A DNA stretch of 64,000 nucleotides from an uncultured Brachybacterium sp. (GCF_947500705.1 NZ_CANMSY010000010.1:62001-126000), one strand, 5' to 3'. Positions 53,149 through 62,077 are shown, counted from the stretch's first letter. Made by a program: numbers and translations. The notes: generated by a model not told the origin, from the letters alone.

Positions 53149-53807
53149 GACGGTGCCCCTTCGGTCGTGGGTGCGGCGGAATCGCCCTCGGAGGCCGCGG
53201 CGACGTAGGCGTCGAGCATCGAGGTGTCGGTCAGCAGCGGAACGGAGTAGATCTCGAGCACAGGCGCGGAGAGCGCCTCGGAGTAGGAGCGGAGCCATGC
53301 CGGCAGCTCCGTGAGATCGAGCGGCTCGCGCTGGGCTGGCAGCTGGAGCAGCAGAGAACCGAGCGCCATCTGCGTCAGTGCCCGGGCCCGCGCCTCGGGA
53401 TCCCGGCTGGGGTTGATGAGCCCGGCCGCAGTGCCCTGCTCGAGGTAGACCAGGGCGTCGGCGGCGAAGTCGTCGACGAGCTGGCGGGCGAGCGGCCCGC
53501 CGGCCTGGAGCCGGCGCAGCACGTACCCGATGACGGGGGCATAGTGCTCGATCTCGGCGAGCTGAGCGAGCATCGCCCCGGAGCCACCGGACATCACGTC
53601 GAGCTTGCTCTCCCGCGTCGCCTTCAGCGCCTGACGGTCACAGGCCTCGAGCAGCTTCTCCCGAGAGCCGTAGTGGTGGATGATCAGGCCCGCACTGACC
53701 CCGGCATCCTGGGCGACAGCCCGCAGCGGAGCGCCCAGGCCCTCGACGGCGAAGCGCCGGAGCGCGGCCCGGAGGATTCGCTCCTCGGCGGATGGCGTGG
53801 GTTCCAT
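53145..53807 (-). CDS. TetR-family transcriptional regulator
   Basis: This 220-residue regulator has an N-terminal helix-turn-helix: RILRAALRRFAVEGLGAPLR, then VAQDAGVSAGLIIHHYGSRE. The ligand-binding part follows. It heads the operon tetR-ATPase-permease, each junction overlapping by four bases, so it most likely controls its own exporter and responds to the exported compound. AGGAG precedes the ATG. Confidence 0.93.
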   Translation of the reverse strand: MEPTPSAEERILRAALRRFAVEGLGAPLRAVAQDAGVSAGLIIHHYGSREKLLEACDRQALKATRESKLDVMSGGSGAMLAQLAEIEHYAPVIGYVLRRLQAGGPLARQLVDDFAADALVYLEQGTAAGLINPSRDPEARARALTQMALGSLLLQLPAQREPLDLTELPAWLRSYSEALSAPVLEIYSVPLLTDTSMLDAYVAAASEGDSAAPTTEGAPS

Positions 53808-54119
53808 GGCGCTCCTCGCGGGCGGGAAGATTGCGCGGGATCGGCTCTGACCAGCCCCGCGCTGAACGTCTGCTCACTAGGCTATACACGTGTTCAAACC
53901 GTGCGCAAGGGTGCGGGCGACGGTGACGCGGGGACTCCGCGGCAGGGGCGCGGAATTGTGCCGACAGGACCGATGGTCGTCGGCCGATAGGTCGTGCAGG
54001 CACAGAACTCGCCGCGCACCGCGGGAGCGGGCCGACGGGGGCGGGCGGGGGCGTGGGTGCGGGCGGGCCGGCGGGGGCGGGCGTGCAGCCCGCGGGCGCG
54101 GGAGCAGGACCCGGGCCGA
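53808..54119. other. 312-base intergenic region with ACACGTGT palindrome and G-quadruplex-like tract
   Basis: No gene is supported here. Nearer tetR, at 53886-53893, the perfect palindrome ACACGTGT lies in an AT-richer patch about 80 bases before the tetR start and could be an operator or promoter element. Nearer the nuclease gene, 54037-54081 on the plus strand contains at least seven runs of three or more G separated by one to three bases, which fits a G-quadruplex. Open frames in this region are Arg/Pro-rich and look non-coding. Confidence 0.55.
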
Positions 54120-55037
54120 TCAGCCCAGGCTGTCGAGCCCGCCCTTGGCCTTCAGCAGCGAGAGCAGCAGGTCCTTGGGCCCGGTGGCGGGCGGGAGCGC
54201 GCACTCGTCGGGCTCGAAGGACCAGGCCGCGCGCAGGGAGCGGAACACCTCGAACTCGGCGTCCCCGGTGCGCAGCGGCACCGCCTGATAGCCGCCCGCC
54301 TCGGGCAGGTGGATGATGAAGGCGCCGGTCAGCTCCGGCATCTCGCGGGTGGTGCCGTCATTGTCCAGCAGCAGCTCGGCGCGGCACACGGCCACCCCCT
54401 GGAGGGCGTAGTCCCCGCGCACCTTCTTCGAGGTCTTGATATCGGCGCTGAGCACCGTGTTGCCGATCTTCACGATCGCATCGGTGGTGCCGGCGTAGCC
54501 CACCGTGTGGTTCACGACCGTCTGCTCGACCTCGAGGAACTCGGGCTGATAGTCCTCGAGGAAGCGGCCGTAGCCGTCCAGGCGCACCTCGGCGCGGGCG
54601 ATCAGGGCCTGGGGATCCTTCTCCTCGGCGAAGCATCCCTGGGCGGCGCGCATCTGCTCGATGAGTCCCCCGATGTGGGCGCCGTCCGGCCGGGTGCCGC
54701 TGGTGCCCCAGTCCTCGCAGGCGGTGTGCACGAGGGTGCCGAAGTCTGCGGCGGTGCGGGTGTACTCCGGGGCGGCTGCGGCGATGCGCTTCTGCGTCCC
54801 CCAGCGGTCTCGGGTCACCCGGGAGATCTCGGCGGAGGCCCGCTGCGGGTTCCGGTCCAGCCAGGCGTACATGTCCAGCGCCCGCTTGGAGGCCATCGTC
54901 GCGTACCAGCCCTGCAGGAAGTCCTTCGCCCGCGCGCCGGCGACGGTGGTGATCGAGGGGTACATGAGCGGGCCGTCGGGCTCGAGTCGGTACATGCGGC
55001 CGCGCGGGGTGTCGGCGCTGAGGGAGGGCGTGGTCAT
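54120..55037 (-). CDS. PD-(D/E)XK nuclease-like protein (RecB/Cas4 superfamily)
   Basis: This 305-residue protein has a set of motifs typical of RecB-type nucleases. GTLVH is at residues 100-104, an acidic residue at Glu169/Glu171 lies in LEVEQTV, and Asp186 is in YAGTTDAIV. The Asp199-x-Lys201 core is in ADIKTSKK, with a following Q-containing helix ALQGVAV. I see no Fe-S cysteine cluster. Similar stand-alone proteins occur in phages and actinobacteria. The gene is coupled by ATGA to a 48-codon ORF directly after glnE, so it may be expressed with glnE; its biological job is unknown. Confidence 0.75.
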   Translation of the reverse strand: MTTPSLSADTPRGRMYRLEPDGPLMYPSITTVAGARAKDFLQGWYATMASKRALDMYAWLDRNPQRASAEISRVTRDRWGTQKRIAAAAPEYTRTAADFGTLVHTACEDWGTSGTRPDGAHIGGLIEQMRAAQGCFAEEKDPQALIARAEVRLDGYGRFLEDYQPEFLEVEQTVVNHTVGYAGTTDAIVKIGNTVLSADIKTSKKVRGDYALQGVAVCRAELLLDNDGTTREMPELTGAFIIHLPEAGGYQAVPLRTGDAEFEVFRSLRAAWSFEPDECALPPATGPKDLLLSLLKAKGGLDSLG

Positions 55038-55180
55038 GAGTCCTCGGGAACGGGAGCTGGCGTCGCCGGGGCGACGGGGTTGATGGACCTGCCCACCGTA
55101 CGCCGCGGCCTGTCGAAGTGCGCTGAGCGGGTGTGCGGACGCGCCGGTCCGCTCCCTCGGATCACATGCGAGCCGCTCAT
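55034..55180 (-). CDS. 48-residue ORF between glnE and the nuclease gene
   Basis: The ORF begins two bases after the glnE stop. Its ribosome-binding site GAGGAG (five bases from the ATG) is made of the last glnE codons, and it ends overlapping the nuclease start (ATGA). The product is Arg/Pro/Ser-rich (SGSHVIRGSGPARPHTRSAH...), with no domain. It may simply pass ribosomes from glnE to the nuclease gene, or be a real small protein. Confidence 0.45.
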   Translation of the reverse strand: MSGSHVIRGSGPARPHTRSAHFDRPRRTVGRSINPVAPATPAPVPEDS

Positions 55181-55182
55181 GC

Positions 55183-58100
55183 TCACTCCTCTTCGCCGAA
55201 GATGAGCCGCGCGGCGATGATCCTGGCCCGGCGGGTCAGGCGGAAGTAGCGCTCCTCGAGCTCGGAGGCGGAGCCGTCCTCGCCATCGATCAGCAGCGCC
55301 AGGGCGCGCAGGTCGTGGCGGTCGGTGGGCAGCACGTCCCCCTCGCGGCCCTTCCACAGGAACAGTCCGCGCCGGATCTGCCAGGCCAGGATCCAGGCCT
55401 CGGTGAGCTCCTGGGCCTCGCGGGCGGTGAGCAGCTCAGCCTCCGCGGCGGCCGTGAGCTGCTCCAGGGTGCGGGGCGTGCGCAGCCCCTCGACCTCGTG
55501 GCCATGCTCGAGGGCGAGGATCTGGGCGGACCATTCCACGTCCGTCATCCCTCCTCGGCCGAGCTTCACGTGGAGGGAGGGGTCGGTGTTGCGGGGCAGC
55601 CGCTCGGACTCCACCCGCGCTTTCATCCGGGTGATCTCGCGGCGGGCCGGCTCCGGCAGCCCGCCGTCGGGATAGCGGTGACGGTCCATCTCCTCGCGCA
55701 GCTGCTCGGCGACCGCCTCGGAGGCGACCACGGGCCGTGCCCGCAGCAGGGCCTGCTTCTCCCAGGTCTCCGCGTCGCGGCGGTAGTAGTCGCTCCACGA
55801 GTCGAGGCTGCGGGCGAGCGGACCGATCTTCCCTTCGGGGCGGAGGTCTGCGTTCACGCGCATGTCCGAGCGGGCGGTGGGGGCGTTGAGGATCTTCTGG
55901 ATCTGGGTGGCGACGGCGACGGCGATCTCGACCGCCGCCGTCCCGGCGCCGCGGTCGATCACGACGAACTGGACGTCGGCGTCGGAGGAATAGCCCATCT
56001 CGCGGGCGCCGAAGCTGCCCAGTGCGATGATCGCCATCTCGATCCCCAGGGCTCGGGCCGGATCGGAGCGCGTCTCGCGCAGCCTCAGGGCGGTCTCGAC
56101 ATCCACCTCCGGCTCGCCGTCGAGGGTTTCGGCGTCCTCCCCCACCACCTCCCGTTCGCGAGCCACGACGTGCAGGGCGACCAGCATCCCCGCCTCGAGC
56201 ACCGCCTCGGCGAGGTCGGTGAGGGCCCGTGCGACCTCGGCCGGGCCGGCCACTCTCGTGAGGTGGGCGAGGGCGATGCGCAGCAGCTCCCGGTTGCGGG
56301 TGCGGCGCAGCACGTCGCGGGCCACCTCCGCGTCATCGACCCGGGAGATGACGGCGAGGAACTCCCGTCCCAGGACATCACGGTCCAGAGGGCGCAGCTG
56401 CTCGTTGCGGGCGAGCCAGCGCACTCCCTCGGGGATCTGCTCGAGCTGCTCGCCCACGTACCGGCCGGAGGAGAGCACCCGGGTGAGCCGCTTGGCGGCG
56501 AGTCCGGAGTCGCGCAGCAGTCCCAGATACCAGTGCGCGGAGCCGATCGTGTCCGAGAGCCGACGGAAGCCCAGCAGGCCGAGGTCGGGATCGACGCCGT
56601 CGGCGAACCATTCGAGCATGGCGGGCAGGAGCTGACGCTGGATCTTGGCGCGGCGGGAGATGCCCTCGGTGAGCGCGGAGATGTGGCCGAGCGCCCGAGA
56701 GGGGTCGCGGTAGCCGATCGCCGCCAGGCGCGCGGCGGCGTCCTCCTGGCTGAGTCGGATCTGCCCATCGCTGAGCTGCGAGGCGGTCAGCAGCAGCGGC
56801 CGGTAGAAGATCTCCTCGTGCAGCTGCCGCACCCGGCGCCTCGTGCGCTGGTAGCGCTGATGGAACTCGTCGGTGGACAGGCCCACGCTGCGGGCGAGAC
56901 GGCGCAGATCGGAGGCTGCGGTGGGCAGCACCTGGGTGCGGCGCAGGCGGTGGAGCTGGAGGCGGTGCTCGACGCAGCGCAGGAAGCGGTAGGCCTCGTC
57001 CATCTCGGTGACATGGTCCCGTGAGATGTAGCCGCCCTCGCCGAGCCGGGCGAGGGAGTCGAGGGTGGAGCGGCCCTGGAGCACCTCGTCGGCGCGGCCG
57101 TGCACCATCTGCAGCAGCTGCACGGTGAACTCCACATCCCGCAGCCCGCCCGGTCCGAGCTTGAGATTCCGCTCGACCTCGGCGCGCGGGATGTGGGCCA
57201 CCACGCGCCGTCGCATCGCGCGGGCATCCTCGACGAAGCCGTCCCGGGTGGAGGCCTGCCACACCCAGGGCTCCACCATCGCCTCGAACTCGAGCCCGAG
57301 CTCGTGGTCCCCGGCGGCCGCGCGCGCCTTCAACAGCGCCTGGAACTCCCAGGACTTCGCCCACTCGGTGTAATAGCGGCGGTAGGAGGGGACGGTGCGC
57401 ACGAGGGGTCCGTCCTTGCCCTCGGGGCGGAGGTTCGCGTCGACCTGCCACAGCGAGCCCTCGCCGGTCCGCTCGGAGCAGGCCCGGGCGAGCTCGCGGG
57501 CCAGGGCCGAGCCGATCGTGATGACGTCCTTCTCCCCCTCGCCACCCTCCTCCGGGCGCTGCGCGGGAGCGACGACGTGCATGACGTCGACGTCGGAGAT
57601 GTAGTTGAGCTCGCGGGCGCCGGTCTTGCCCAGCGCGATCACCGCCCAGCGCACCTTCTCGTGGCCCTCGATGGTCGCCCGAGCGATCGCAGCGCCGGCC
57701 TCGAGCGCCGCATCGGCGAGGTCGCTGATCGCGGCGGAGACGCGGGGCTGGAGCTCTGTCGGGTCCGTCGCGCAGACGTCTGCAGCAGCGATCTGCGCGA
57801 GCCGGCCGTGGTAGGCGATGCGCAGGGCGTCCCGTACCTCCCGGCCGCTGTCGCCGGCGACGGGGACGTCGGCCGCGGGATCTGCACCGACGGCCTCGAG
57901 CAGGGTGCGCCGGATCTCGGTCGCGGTCATCGAGAGCTCATCGTCGCCCTCGCGCAGCAGGGTCAGGTGCTCGGGATGGCGGGCCAGGAAGTCGCCGAGG
58001 GCGACGGAGGTGCCCAGCAGCGTGATGAGGCGGTGCCCGGCGGTGCCCGCCGCCCCGATCCCGCTGAGGAACTCGTCCATCAGCGGCTGGTGGTCGGCCG

Positions 58101-58293
58101 CCTGGGCGGCTTCGACCAGCCGCAGCAGCCCCAGCACCGCGTCGTCACCGTCGGCGGTGCCGCCCAGGGCCCGGGCGGCATCCTGGCCGAGCCCGGCCAG
58201 GGCCGGTTCGGCGAGGAAGCGGCGCACCCGGTCGGTGCTGCTGAAGCCGAGGCGCGCGAGGGCCCCGGTGGTGGTCGACGGTTCGCTGCTCAC
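55183..58293 (-). CDS. glnE: bifunctional glutamine synthetase adenylyltransferase/deadenylase GlnE
   Basis: This 1036-residue protein controls glutamine synthetase by adding and removing AMP. The N-terminal nucleotidyltransferase (deadenylase) carries GKTGARELNYISDVDVMHVV, and the C-terminal one (adenylylase) carries GSFGAREMGYSSDADVQFVV. Each has the D-x-D metal pair. A helical GlnD-UR/GlnE regulatory region lies between. It is transcribed toward the nuclease gene and lies just after glnA2. The probable target is Tyr404 of GlnA1. A GTG start with AGGAGA upstream is used. Confidence 0.97.
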   Translation of the reverse strand: MSSEPSTTTGALARLGFSSTDRVRRFLAEPALAGLGQDAARALGGTADGDDAVLGLLRLVEAAQAADHQPLMDEFLSGIGAAGTAGHRLITLLGTSVALGDFLARHPEHLTLLREGDDELSMTATEIRRTLLEAVGADPAADVPVAGDSGREVRDALRIAYHGRLAQIAAADVCATDPTELQPRVSAAISDLADAALEAGAAIARATIEGHEKVRWAVIALGKTGARELNYISDVDVMHVVAPAQRPEEGGEGEKDVITIGSALARELARACSERTGEGSLWQVDANLRPEGKDGPLVRTVPSYRRYYTEWAKSWEFQALLKARAAAGDHELGLEFEAMVEPWVWQASTRDGFVEDARAMRRRVVAHIPRAEVERNLKLGPGGLRDVEFTVQLLQMVHGRADEVLQGRSTLDSLARLGEGGYISRDHVTEMDEAYRFLRCVEHRLQLHRLRRTQVLPTAASDLRRLARSVGLSTDEFHQRYQRTRRRVRQLHEEIFYRPLLLTASQLSDGQIRLSQEDAAARLAAIGYRDPSRALGHISALTEGISRRAKIQRQLLPAMLEWFADGVDPDLGLLGFRRLSDTIGSAHWYLGLLRDSGLAAKRLTRVLSSGRYVGEQLEQIPEGVRWLARNEQLRPLDRDVLGREFLAVISRVDDAEVARDVLRRTRNRELLRIALAHLTRVAGPAEVARALTDLAEAVLEAGMLVALHVVAREREVVGEDAETLDGEPEVDVETALRLRETRSDPARALGIEMAIIALGSFGAREMGYSSDADVQFVVIDRGAGTAAVEIAVAVATQIQKILNAPTARSDMRVNADLRPEGKIGPLARSLDSWSDYYRRDAETWEKQALLRARPVVASEAVAEQLREEMDRHRYPDGGLPEPARREITRMKARVESERLPRNTDPSLHVKLGRGGMTDVEWSAQILALEHGHEVEGLRTPRTLEQLTAAAEAELLTAREAQELTEAWILAWQIRRGLFLWKGREGDVLPTDRHDLRALALLIDGEDGSASELEERYFRLTRRARIIAARLIFGEEE

Positions 58294-58320
58294 ATGCTCT
58301 CCTGGCGAGTCGCTGCCTGC

Positions 58321-59658
58321 TCAGACGCGGCTGAAGGTGGAGCGCAGCTCGTAGTCGGTCACCTGCTCGCGGTACCGCTGCCACTCCTGACGCTTGTCCC
58401 GCAGGAAGAACTCGAAAACCTGCTCGCCGAGGGTGCTGGCCATCAGCTCGGAGCTCTCGAAGGCCTCCAGGGCACGGAAGAGGTCGGAGGGCAGGGGGTC
58501 GATGCCCATGGCCCGACGTTCCCGCTCGGAGAGATCCCAGACCGCGTCCTCCGCACCCTCGGGCAGCTCGTACTCGCCCTCGATGCCCGCCATGCCGGCG
58601 GCCAGCAGCACCGAGAAGGCCAGGTAGGGGTTGGCCGCGGAGTCCAGCCCCCGGAATTCGACGCGCGAGCTGGTGCCCTTGGTGGGCTTGTGGAAGGGCA
58701 CCCGCACCAGGGCGGAACGGTTGTTGTGCCCCCAGCACACATAGCTCGGTGCCTCCTGCGCGCCCCACAGCCGCTTGTAGGAGTTCACCCACTGGTTGGT
58801 CACCGCGCTGTATTCGGGGGCATGGCGCAGAAGCCCGGCGATGAACTGGCGCCCGGTCCGTGAGAGCCCGTATTCGGCGCCCGGCTCGTGGAAGGCGTTC
58901 TTGCCGCCCTGGAAGAGGGAGAGGTGGGTGTGCATGCCGGAGCCGGGCTGGTCGATCATCGGCTTGGGCATGAAGGTGGCGACCTGCCCCATCGACAGCG
59001 CGACCTCCTTGACCACGGTGCGGAGGGTGACGATGTTGTCCGCCGTGGTCAGCGCGTCGGCGTAGCGCAGGTCGATCTCGTTCTGGCCGGGCCCGTTCTC
59101 GTGGTGGGAGAACTCGACCTGGATGTTCATCGCCTCCAGGTGCTGGATCGCGGTGCGCCGGAAGTCCTGGCCCTGCCCGCGATGGACGTGGTCGAAGTAG
59201 CCCGCGTTGTCGATCGGGCGCAGCACCTCGCCCTGCGCGTAGGGCTCCTCGAAGAGGTAGAACTCGATCTCCGGGTGGGTGAAGAACTCCAGCCCCTTCT
59301 CCTCCGCGCGGCCCAGGGCCTGGCGCAGCACCCGCCGCGGATCCGAAGCGGCCGGTTCGCCGTCGGGGGTGAGCACGTCGCACATCATGCGGCCCGTCGC
59401 GTTCGTCTCCCCCCGCCAGGACAGCAGCTCGAAGGTGCCGGGGTCGGGTCGCAGGAGCATGTCGGACTCGAAGCTGCGGGTCAGACCCTCGATGGTCGAG
59501 CCGTCGATCCCGATCCCCTCGGTGAACGCGGTCTCGAGATCCGAGGGGGAGATCGCGATGGACTTCAGCGTCCCCGCGATATCGCAGAACCACAGCCGGA
59601 TGAAGCGCACGTCCTGATCGGAGACGGTGCGGATGACGTCATCGTGGAGATGTCCCAT
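58321..59658 (-). CDS. glnA2: second type I glutamine synthetase (GlnA2)
   Basis: This 445-residue paralogue has FIRLWFCDIAGTLKSIAIS, HPEIEFYLFEEPY, GPGQNEIDLRYADAL, FMPKPMIDQPGSGMHTHLSL, NNRSALVRVP and VEFRGLDSAANPYLAF. It shares the metal-binding residues with GlnA1 but has EYELPEGAED in place of the DLYELPPEE adenylylation segment. In other actinobacteria GlnA2 is dispensable or accessory, sometimes acting in polyamine or ammonium metabolism. No ribosome-binding site precedes ATG 59658. It is followed by glnE after 27 bases, the same order as in mycobacteria. Confidence 0.95.
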   Translation of the reverse strand: MGHLHDDVIRTVSDQDVRFIRLWFCDIAGTLKSIAISPSDLETAFTEGIGIDGSTIEGLTRSFESDMLLRPDPGTFELLSWRGETNATGRMMCDVLTPDGEPAASDPRRVLRQALGRAEEKGLEFFTHPEIEFYLFEEPYAQGEVLRPIDNAGYFDHVHRGQGQDFRRTAIQHLEAMNIQVEFSHHENGPGQNEIDLRYADALTTADNIVTLRTVVKEVALSMGQVATFMPKPMIDQPGSGMHTHLSLFQGGKNAFHEPGAEYGLSRTGRQFIAGLLRHAPEYSAVTNQWVNSYKRLWGAQEAPSYVCWGHNNRSALVRVPFHKPTKGTSSRVEFRGLDSAANPYLAFSVLLAAGMAGIEGEYELPEGAEDAVWDLSERERRAMGIDPLPSDLFRALEAFESSELMASTLGEQVFEFFLRDKRQEWQRYREQVTDYELRSTFSRV

Positions 59659-59700
59659 GTGACCAGTGTGCCTCAAGCCCCGGGACCGCCGGAGACGGAA

Positions 59701-59733
59701 CACCCCGGCATCCGAAGGCTGGATGCCGGGGTG
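59701..59733 (-). terminator. hairpin terminator after the lipoprotein gene
   Basis: A perfect 13-base-pair inverted repeat (59701-59713 with 59721-59733) and a seven-base loop lie 21 bases after the stop of the 59755 gene and before glnA2. Confidence 0.8.
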
Positions 59734-59754
59734 CCGATCTCACGGACGGAGCAC

Positions 59755-60375
59755 TCAGCCTGCCTGCTGCTGCATGGCAGCTGCCCCGTCGACGTACCAC
59801 TGGCCGTCATCGGCCTTGAGCACGGAGAGCCCGGCATCCGTGCCCAACAGGGTGATCCCGGCAGTGCCGTCGCCGTTGTCGACCGCCTCGATCATCGAGC
59901 GTTCCATCATGTCGGCCGTCGCAGGATCGACCCCTGCCTCGCCCGCCGTCTCGGTGAAGCTCGTGACGCACTCGTCGCGATCCTTGCCCTCCAGCGGCTG
60001 GTCGGTCAGCGGGTTGGTGATGAGCGAGCATGCGGTCTCGCCGTCGGCACCGGCGGCAGCCTGCAGGAACTCGAAGAAGCGGTCGCCCGCGGCGGTGAGG
60101 TCCTCCTCGGAGAGCGGCTCGCCGGCGGCGGCGTCGCCCTCGCTCGCGGCGGCGTCGCCCTCACCCTCGTCGGTGCTCGCCTCGCCGCCGTCCTCCTCGA
60201 CGGGGTCGGCCTCGTCGGCCGGCTCGCCCGCGTCCTCTGCGGGCTTCTCCTCCGACACGGCGGGGTCCGTGGTCTCGGTCTCCCCGCCTCCACAGGCGGC
60301 GGCCCCGGCGATGATGGCAAGGGCCCCCAGCCCTGCGGCGGTCCCACGAACTGTCCTGCGCATGATCGACGTCAT
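59755..60375 (-). CDS. putative lipoprotein, paralogue A
   Basis: This 206-residue protein has a lipoprotein signal ending at Cys28 (IIAGAAAC). A very acidic Glu/Asp/Ala linker follows (about residues 30-95), and then a small folded domain with two cysteines (ACSL, ECVT) and SMIEAVDNGDGTAGITLLG. The end of that domain strongly resembles the next gene's product. GGAGG eight bases before ATG 60375 fixes the start. The protein should sit on the outer face of the membrane. The family is unknown to me. Confidence 0.82.
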   Translation of the reverse strand: MTSIMRRTVRGTAAGLGALAIIAGAAACGGGETETTDPAVSEEKPAEDAGEPADEADPVEEDGGEASTDEGEGDAAASEGDAAAGEPLSEEDLTAAGDRFFEFLQAAAGADGETACSLITNPLTDQPLEGKDRDECVTSFTETAGEAGVDPATADMMERSMIEAVDNGDGTAGITLLGTDAGLSVLKADDGQWYVDGAAAMQQQAG

Positions 60376-60498
60376 GATGCTGTCCTCCCTCTGGATGCCG
60401 ACGCGGATGCCGACGACGCTCAGCGTGGCACAGCAGCCGCTGCGCTGTCGCTGGGGAGAACTCCCCATTGCGCACCCTCACGAGGCGTCGCGACGGGC

Positions 60499-61059
60499 TC
60501 AGAAGGGGATCGAGAAATACCATTCCTGGTCGTCACCCTGCACCATCGGGATGTCCAGCGGCTCCCCGAGCAGGCTCAGCGAGACGGTGCCGTCACCGTT
60601 GTCGACAGCCTCGACCATCGAGGTGTCGATCACGTCGAACCGGCCCGGCACCAGCAGCTCCGAGTAGGAGGCGAGCGCGGGTTCCACCCCGTCGGCGCAT
60701 TCCTGGAGCCGCTCGCCCTCGGGAGCGGCGCGGGTGGTGGGGTCCAGCACGAGGGCGCACGCCGCGTCCCAGTCATGGTCGTCCAGCAGCTGCAGACCCT
60801 CGACGAAGCGCTGGGAGGCGGCCTCGAGCTGCTCGTCGCTGAAGGGACTGCCGGCGGCTTCCCCGCCGCCGTCGCTCGGCGCGGGGGTGCTCTCCTCCGC
60901 GGTCCCGGGGCCCGGCGCGTCCTGCGGCGAGGTGCTGGTCTGCGGCGACGGGGAGGGTTCTGGATCCCCGCCGGTGCAGGCCGAGGCGCTCAGCGCGAGC
61001 GCGAGCAGCCCGGCGCCTGCAGCGATGCGGCGGCCGATGCCGTGCGTCCTCGTTCTCAC
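60499..61059 (-). CDS. putative lipoprotein, paralogue B
   Basis: This 186-residue protein has a signal ending at Cys28 (LALSASAC), a Ser/Pro/Thr/Gly-rich linker and a small domain with cysteines (ACALV, ECAD). SMVEAVDNGDGTVSLSLLG matches the neighbouring paralogue. The GTG at 61059 lies after an AGGAGGAGAAGG site. It shares direction with paralogue A, with 123 bases between, and the two probably arose by tandem duplication. It is divergent from panB. Confidence 0.82.
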   Translation of the reverse strand: MRTRTHGIGRRIAAGAGLLALALSASACTGGDPEPSPSPQTSTSPQDAPGPGTAEESTPAPSDGGGEAAGSPFSDEQLEAASQRFVEGLQLLDDHDWDAACALVLDPTTRAAPEGERLQECADGVEPALASYSELLVPGRFDVIDTSMVEAVDNGDGTVSLSLLGEPLDIPMVQGDDQEWYFSIPF

Positions 61060-61233
61060 GTCGCCTTCTCCTCCTGGCCGACCGATGCGTGGGTCGGCAC
61101 CAGGGTGACACATTCCAGGGCAGGCGAGGTGAAGAGGCCGAAGGTCGTCGACCCGGCGCACGCGATGAGGCCGGTTCCGACGGCGATAGGCTGGAGCGCA
61201 GTTCCCCACCCGTTCACTGCCCAGGAGCGCCTT

Positions 61234-62067
61234 GTGAGCACTGAGTCCCCCGCCGCCCCCGGCCCCGCCTCTCCGGCGAAGATCCGCCTGCGTCATCTGC
61301 AGCTGGCCAAGTCGCAGGGGCAGCCGTTCGCGATGCTCACCGCCTACGACCAGTTCGCCGCGCAGATCTTCGAGGCGGCGGGCATCGAGGTGCTGCTGAT
61401 CGGGGACTCCGTGGGCAGCACCGTGCTGGGCCACTCCTCCACCACCGCGACCACCCATCAGGACATGCTCACCTTCACCGGTGCGGTGGCCCGCAGCGTG
61501 CACCGCCCGCTGGTGATGGCGGACCTCGCCTTCGGGACCTATGAGAGCGGGCCGACGGATGCGCTGCGCCATGGCGTCGAGCTGATCCGCGCGGGTGCCG
61601 AGGTGGTCAAGCTCGAAGGTGGGGTGGAGGTCACCGCGCAGGTCCGGGCGCTGGTCGATGCCGGAATACCGGTGTGCGGTCATCTGGGCTTCACCCCGCA
61701 GTCGGTGAACTCGCTCTCAGGCCACCGGGTCCAGGGCCGTGACGAGGCCGGCGCCGAGAAGCTCCTCTCCGACGCCCTCGCGCTCGAGGAGGCGGGCGCC
61801 TCCGCGATCGTGCTCGAGCTGGTCCCCGCCGCGGTCGCCGCGCGCGTGACCGACGCGGTCTCCGTGCCCATCATCGGGATCGGCGCCGGGCCGGACTGCG
61901 ATGGCCAGGTGCTGGTCTGGCAGGACATGGCCGGGCTCTCCGGCTTCCAGGGGAAGTTCGTGAAGGCGTTCGCGGATCTGCGCGGAGACCTCCAGCAGGC
62001 TGCGGAGCAGTACCGCACCGAGGTGCGAGAGCGCAGCTATCCGGGAGCCGAGCACTCCTTCGAGTGA
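61234..62067 (+). CDS. panB: 3-methyl-2-oxobutanoate hydroxymethyltransferase PanB
   Basis: This 277-residue protein makes ketopantoate in pantothenate/CoA synthesis by hydroxymethyl transfer from methylene-tetrahydrofolate. It has FAMLTAYDQFAAQIFEAAG, LLIGDSVGSTVLGH, VVKLEGGVEV, CGHLGFTPQSVNSLSG and IIGIGAGPDCDGQVLVWQD, all typical of PanB. The GTG start has AGGAG six bases upstream. It is convergent with the SPOR-like gene. Confidence 0.96.
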   Translation: MSTESPAAPGPASPAKIRLRHLQLAKSQGQPFAMLTAYDQFAAQIFEAAGIEVLLIGDSVGSTVLGHSSTTATTHQDMLTFTGAVARSVHRPLVMADLAFGTYESGPTDALRHGVELIRAGAEVVKLEGGVEVTAQVRALVDAGIPVCGHLGFTPQSVNSLSGHRVQGRDEAGAEKLLSDALALEEAGASAIVLELVPAAVAARVTDAVSVPIIGIGAGPDCDGQVLVWQDMAGLSGFQGKFVKAFADLRGDLQQAAEQYRTEVRERSYPGAEHSFE

Positions 62068-62077
62068 GCCGGAAGGC

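Noticed and set aside
55315-58863. Long plus-strand frames opposite glnE
   Set aside because: They are shadows of the 1036-residue glnE gene, with no coding features of their own.
58888-61233. Long plus-strand frame reaching into panB (start 58888)
   Set aside because: Only the part from 61234 is PanB. The upstream part is antisense to glnA2 and the lipoprotein genes and has no family features.
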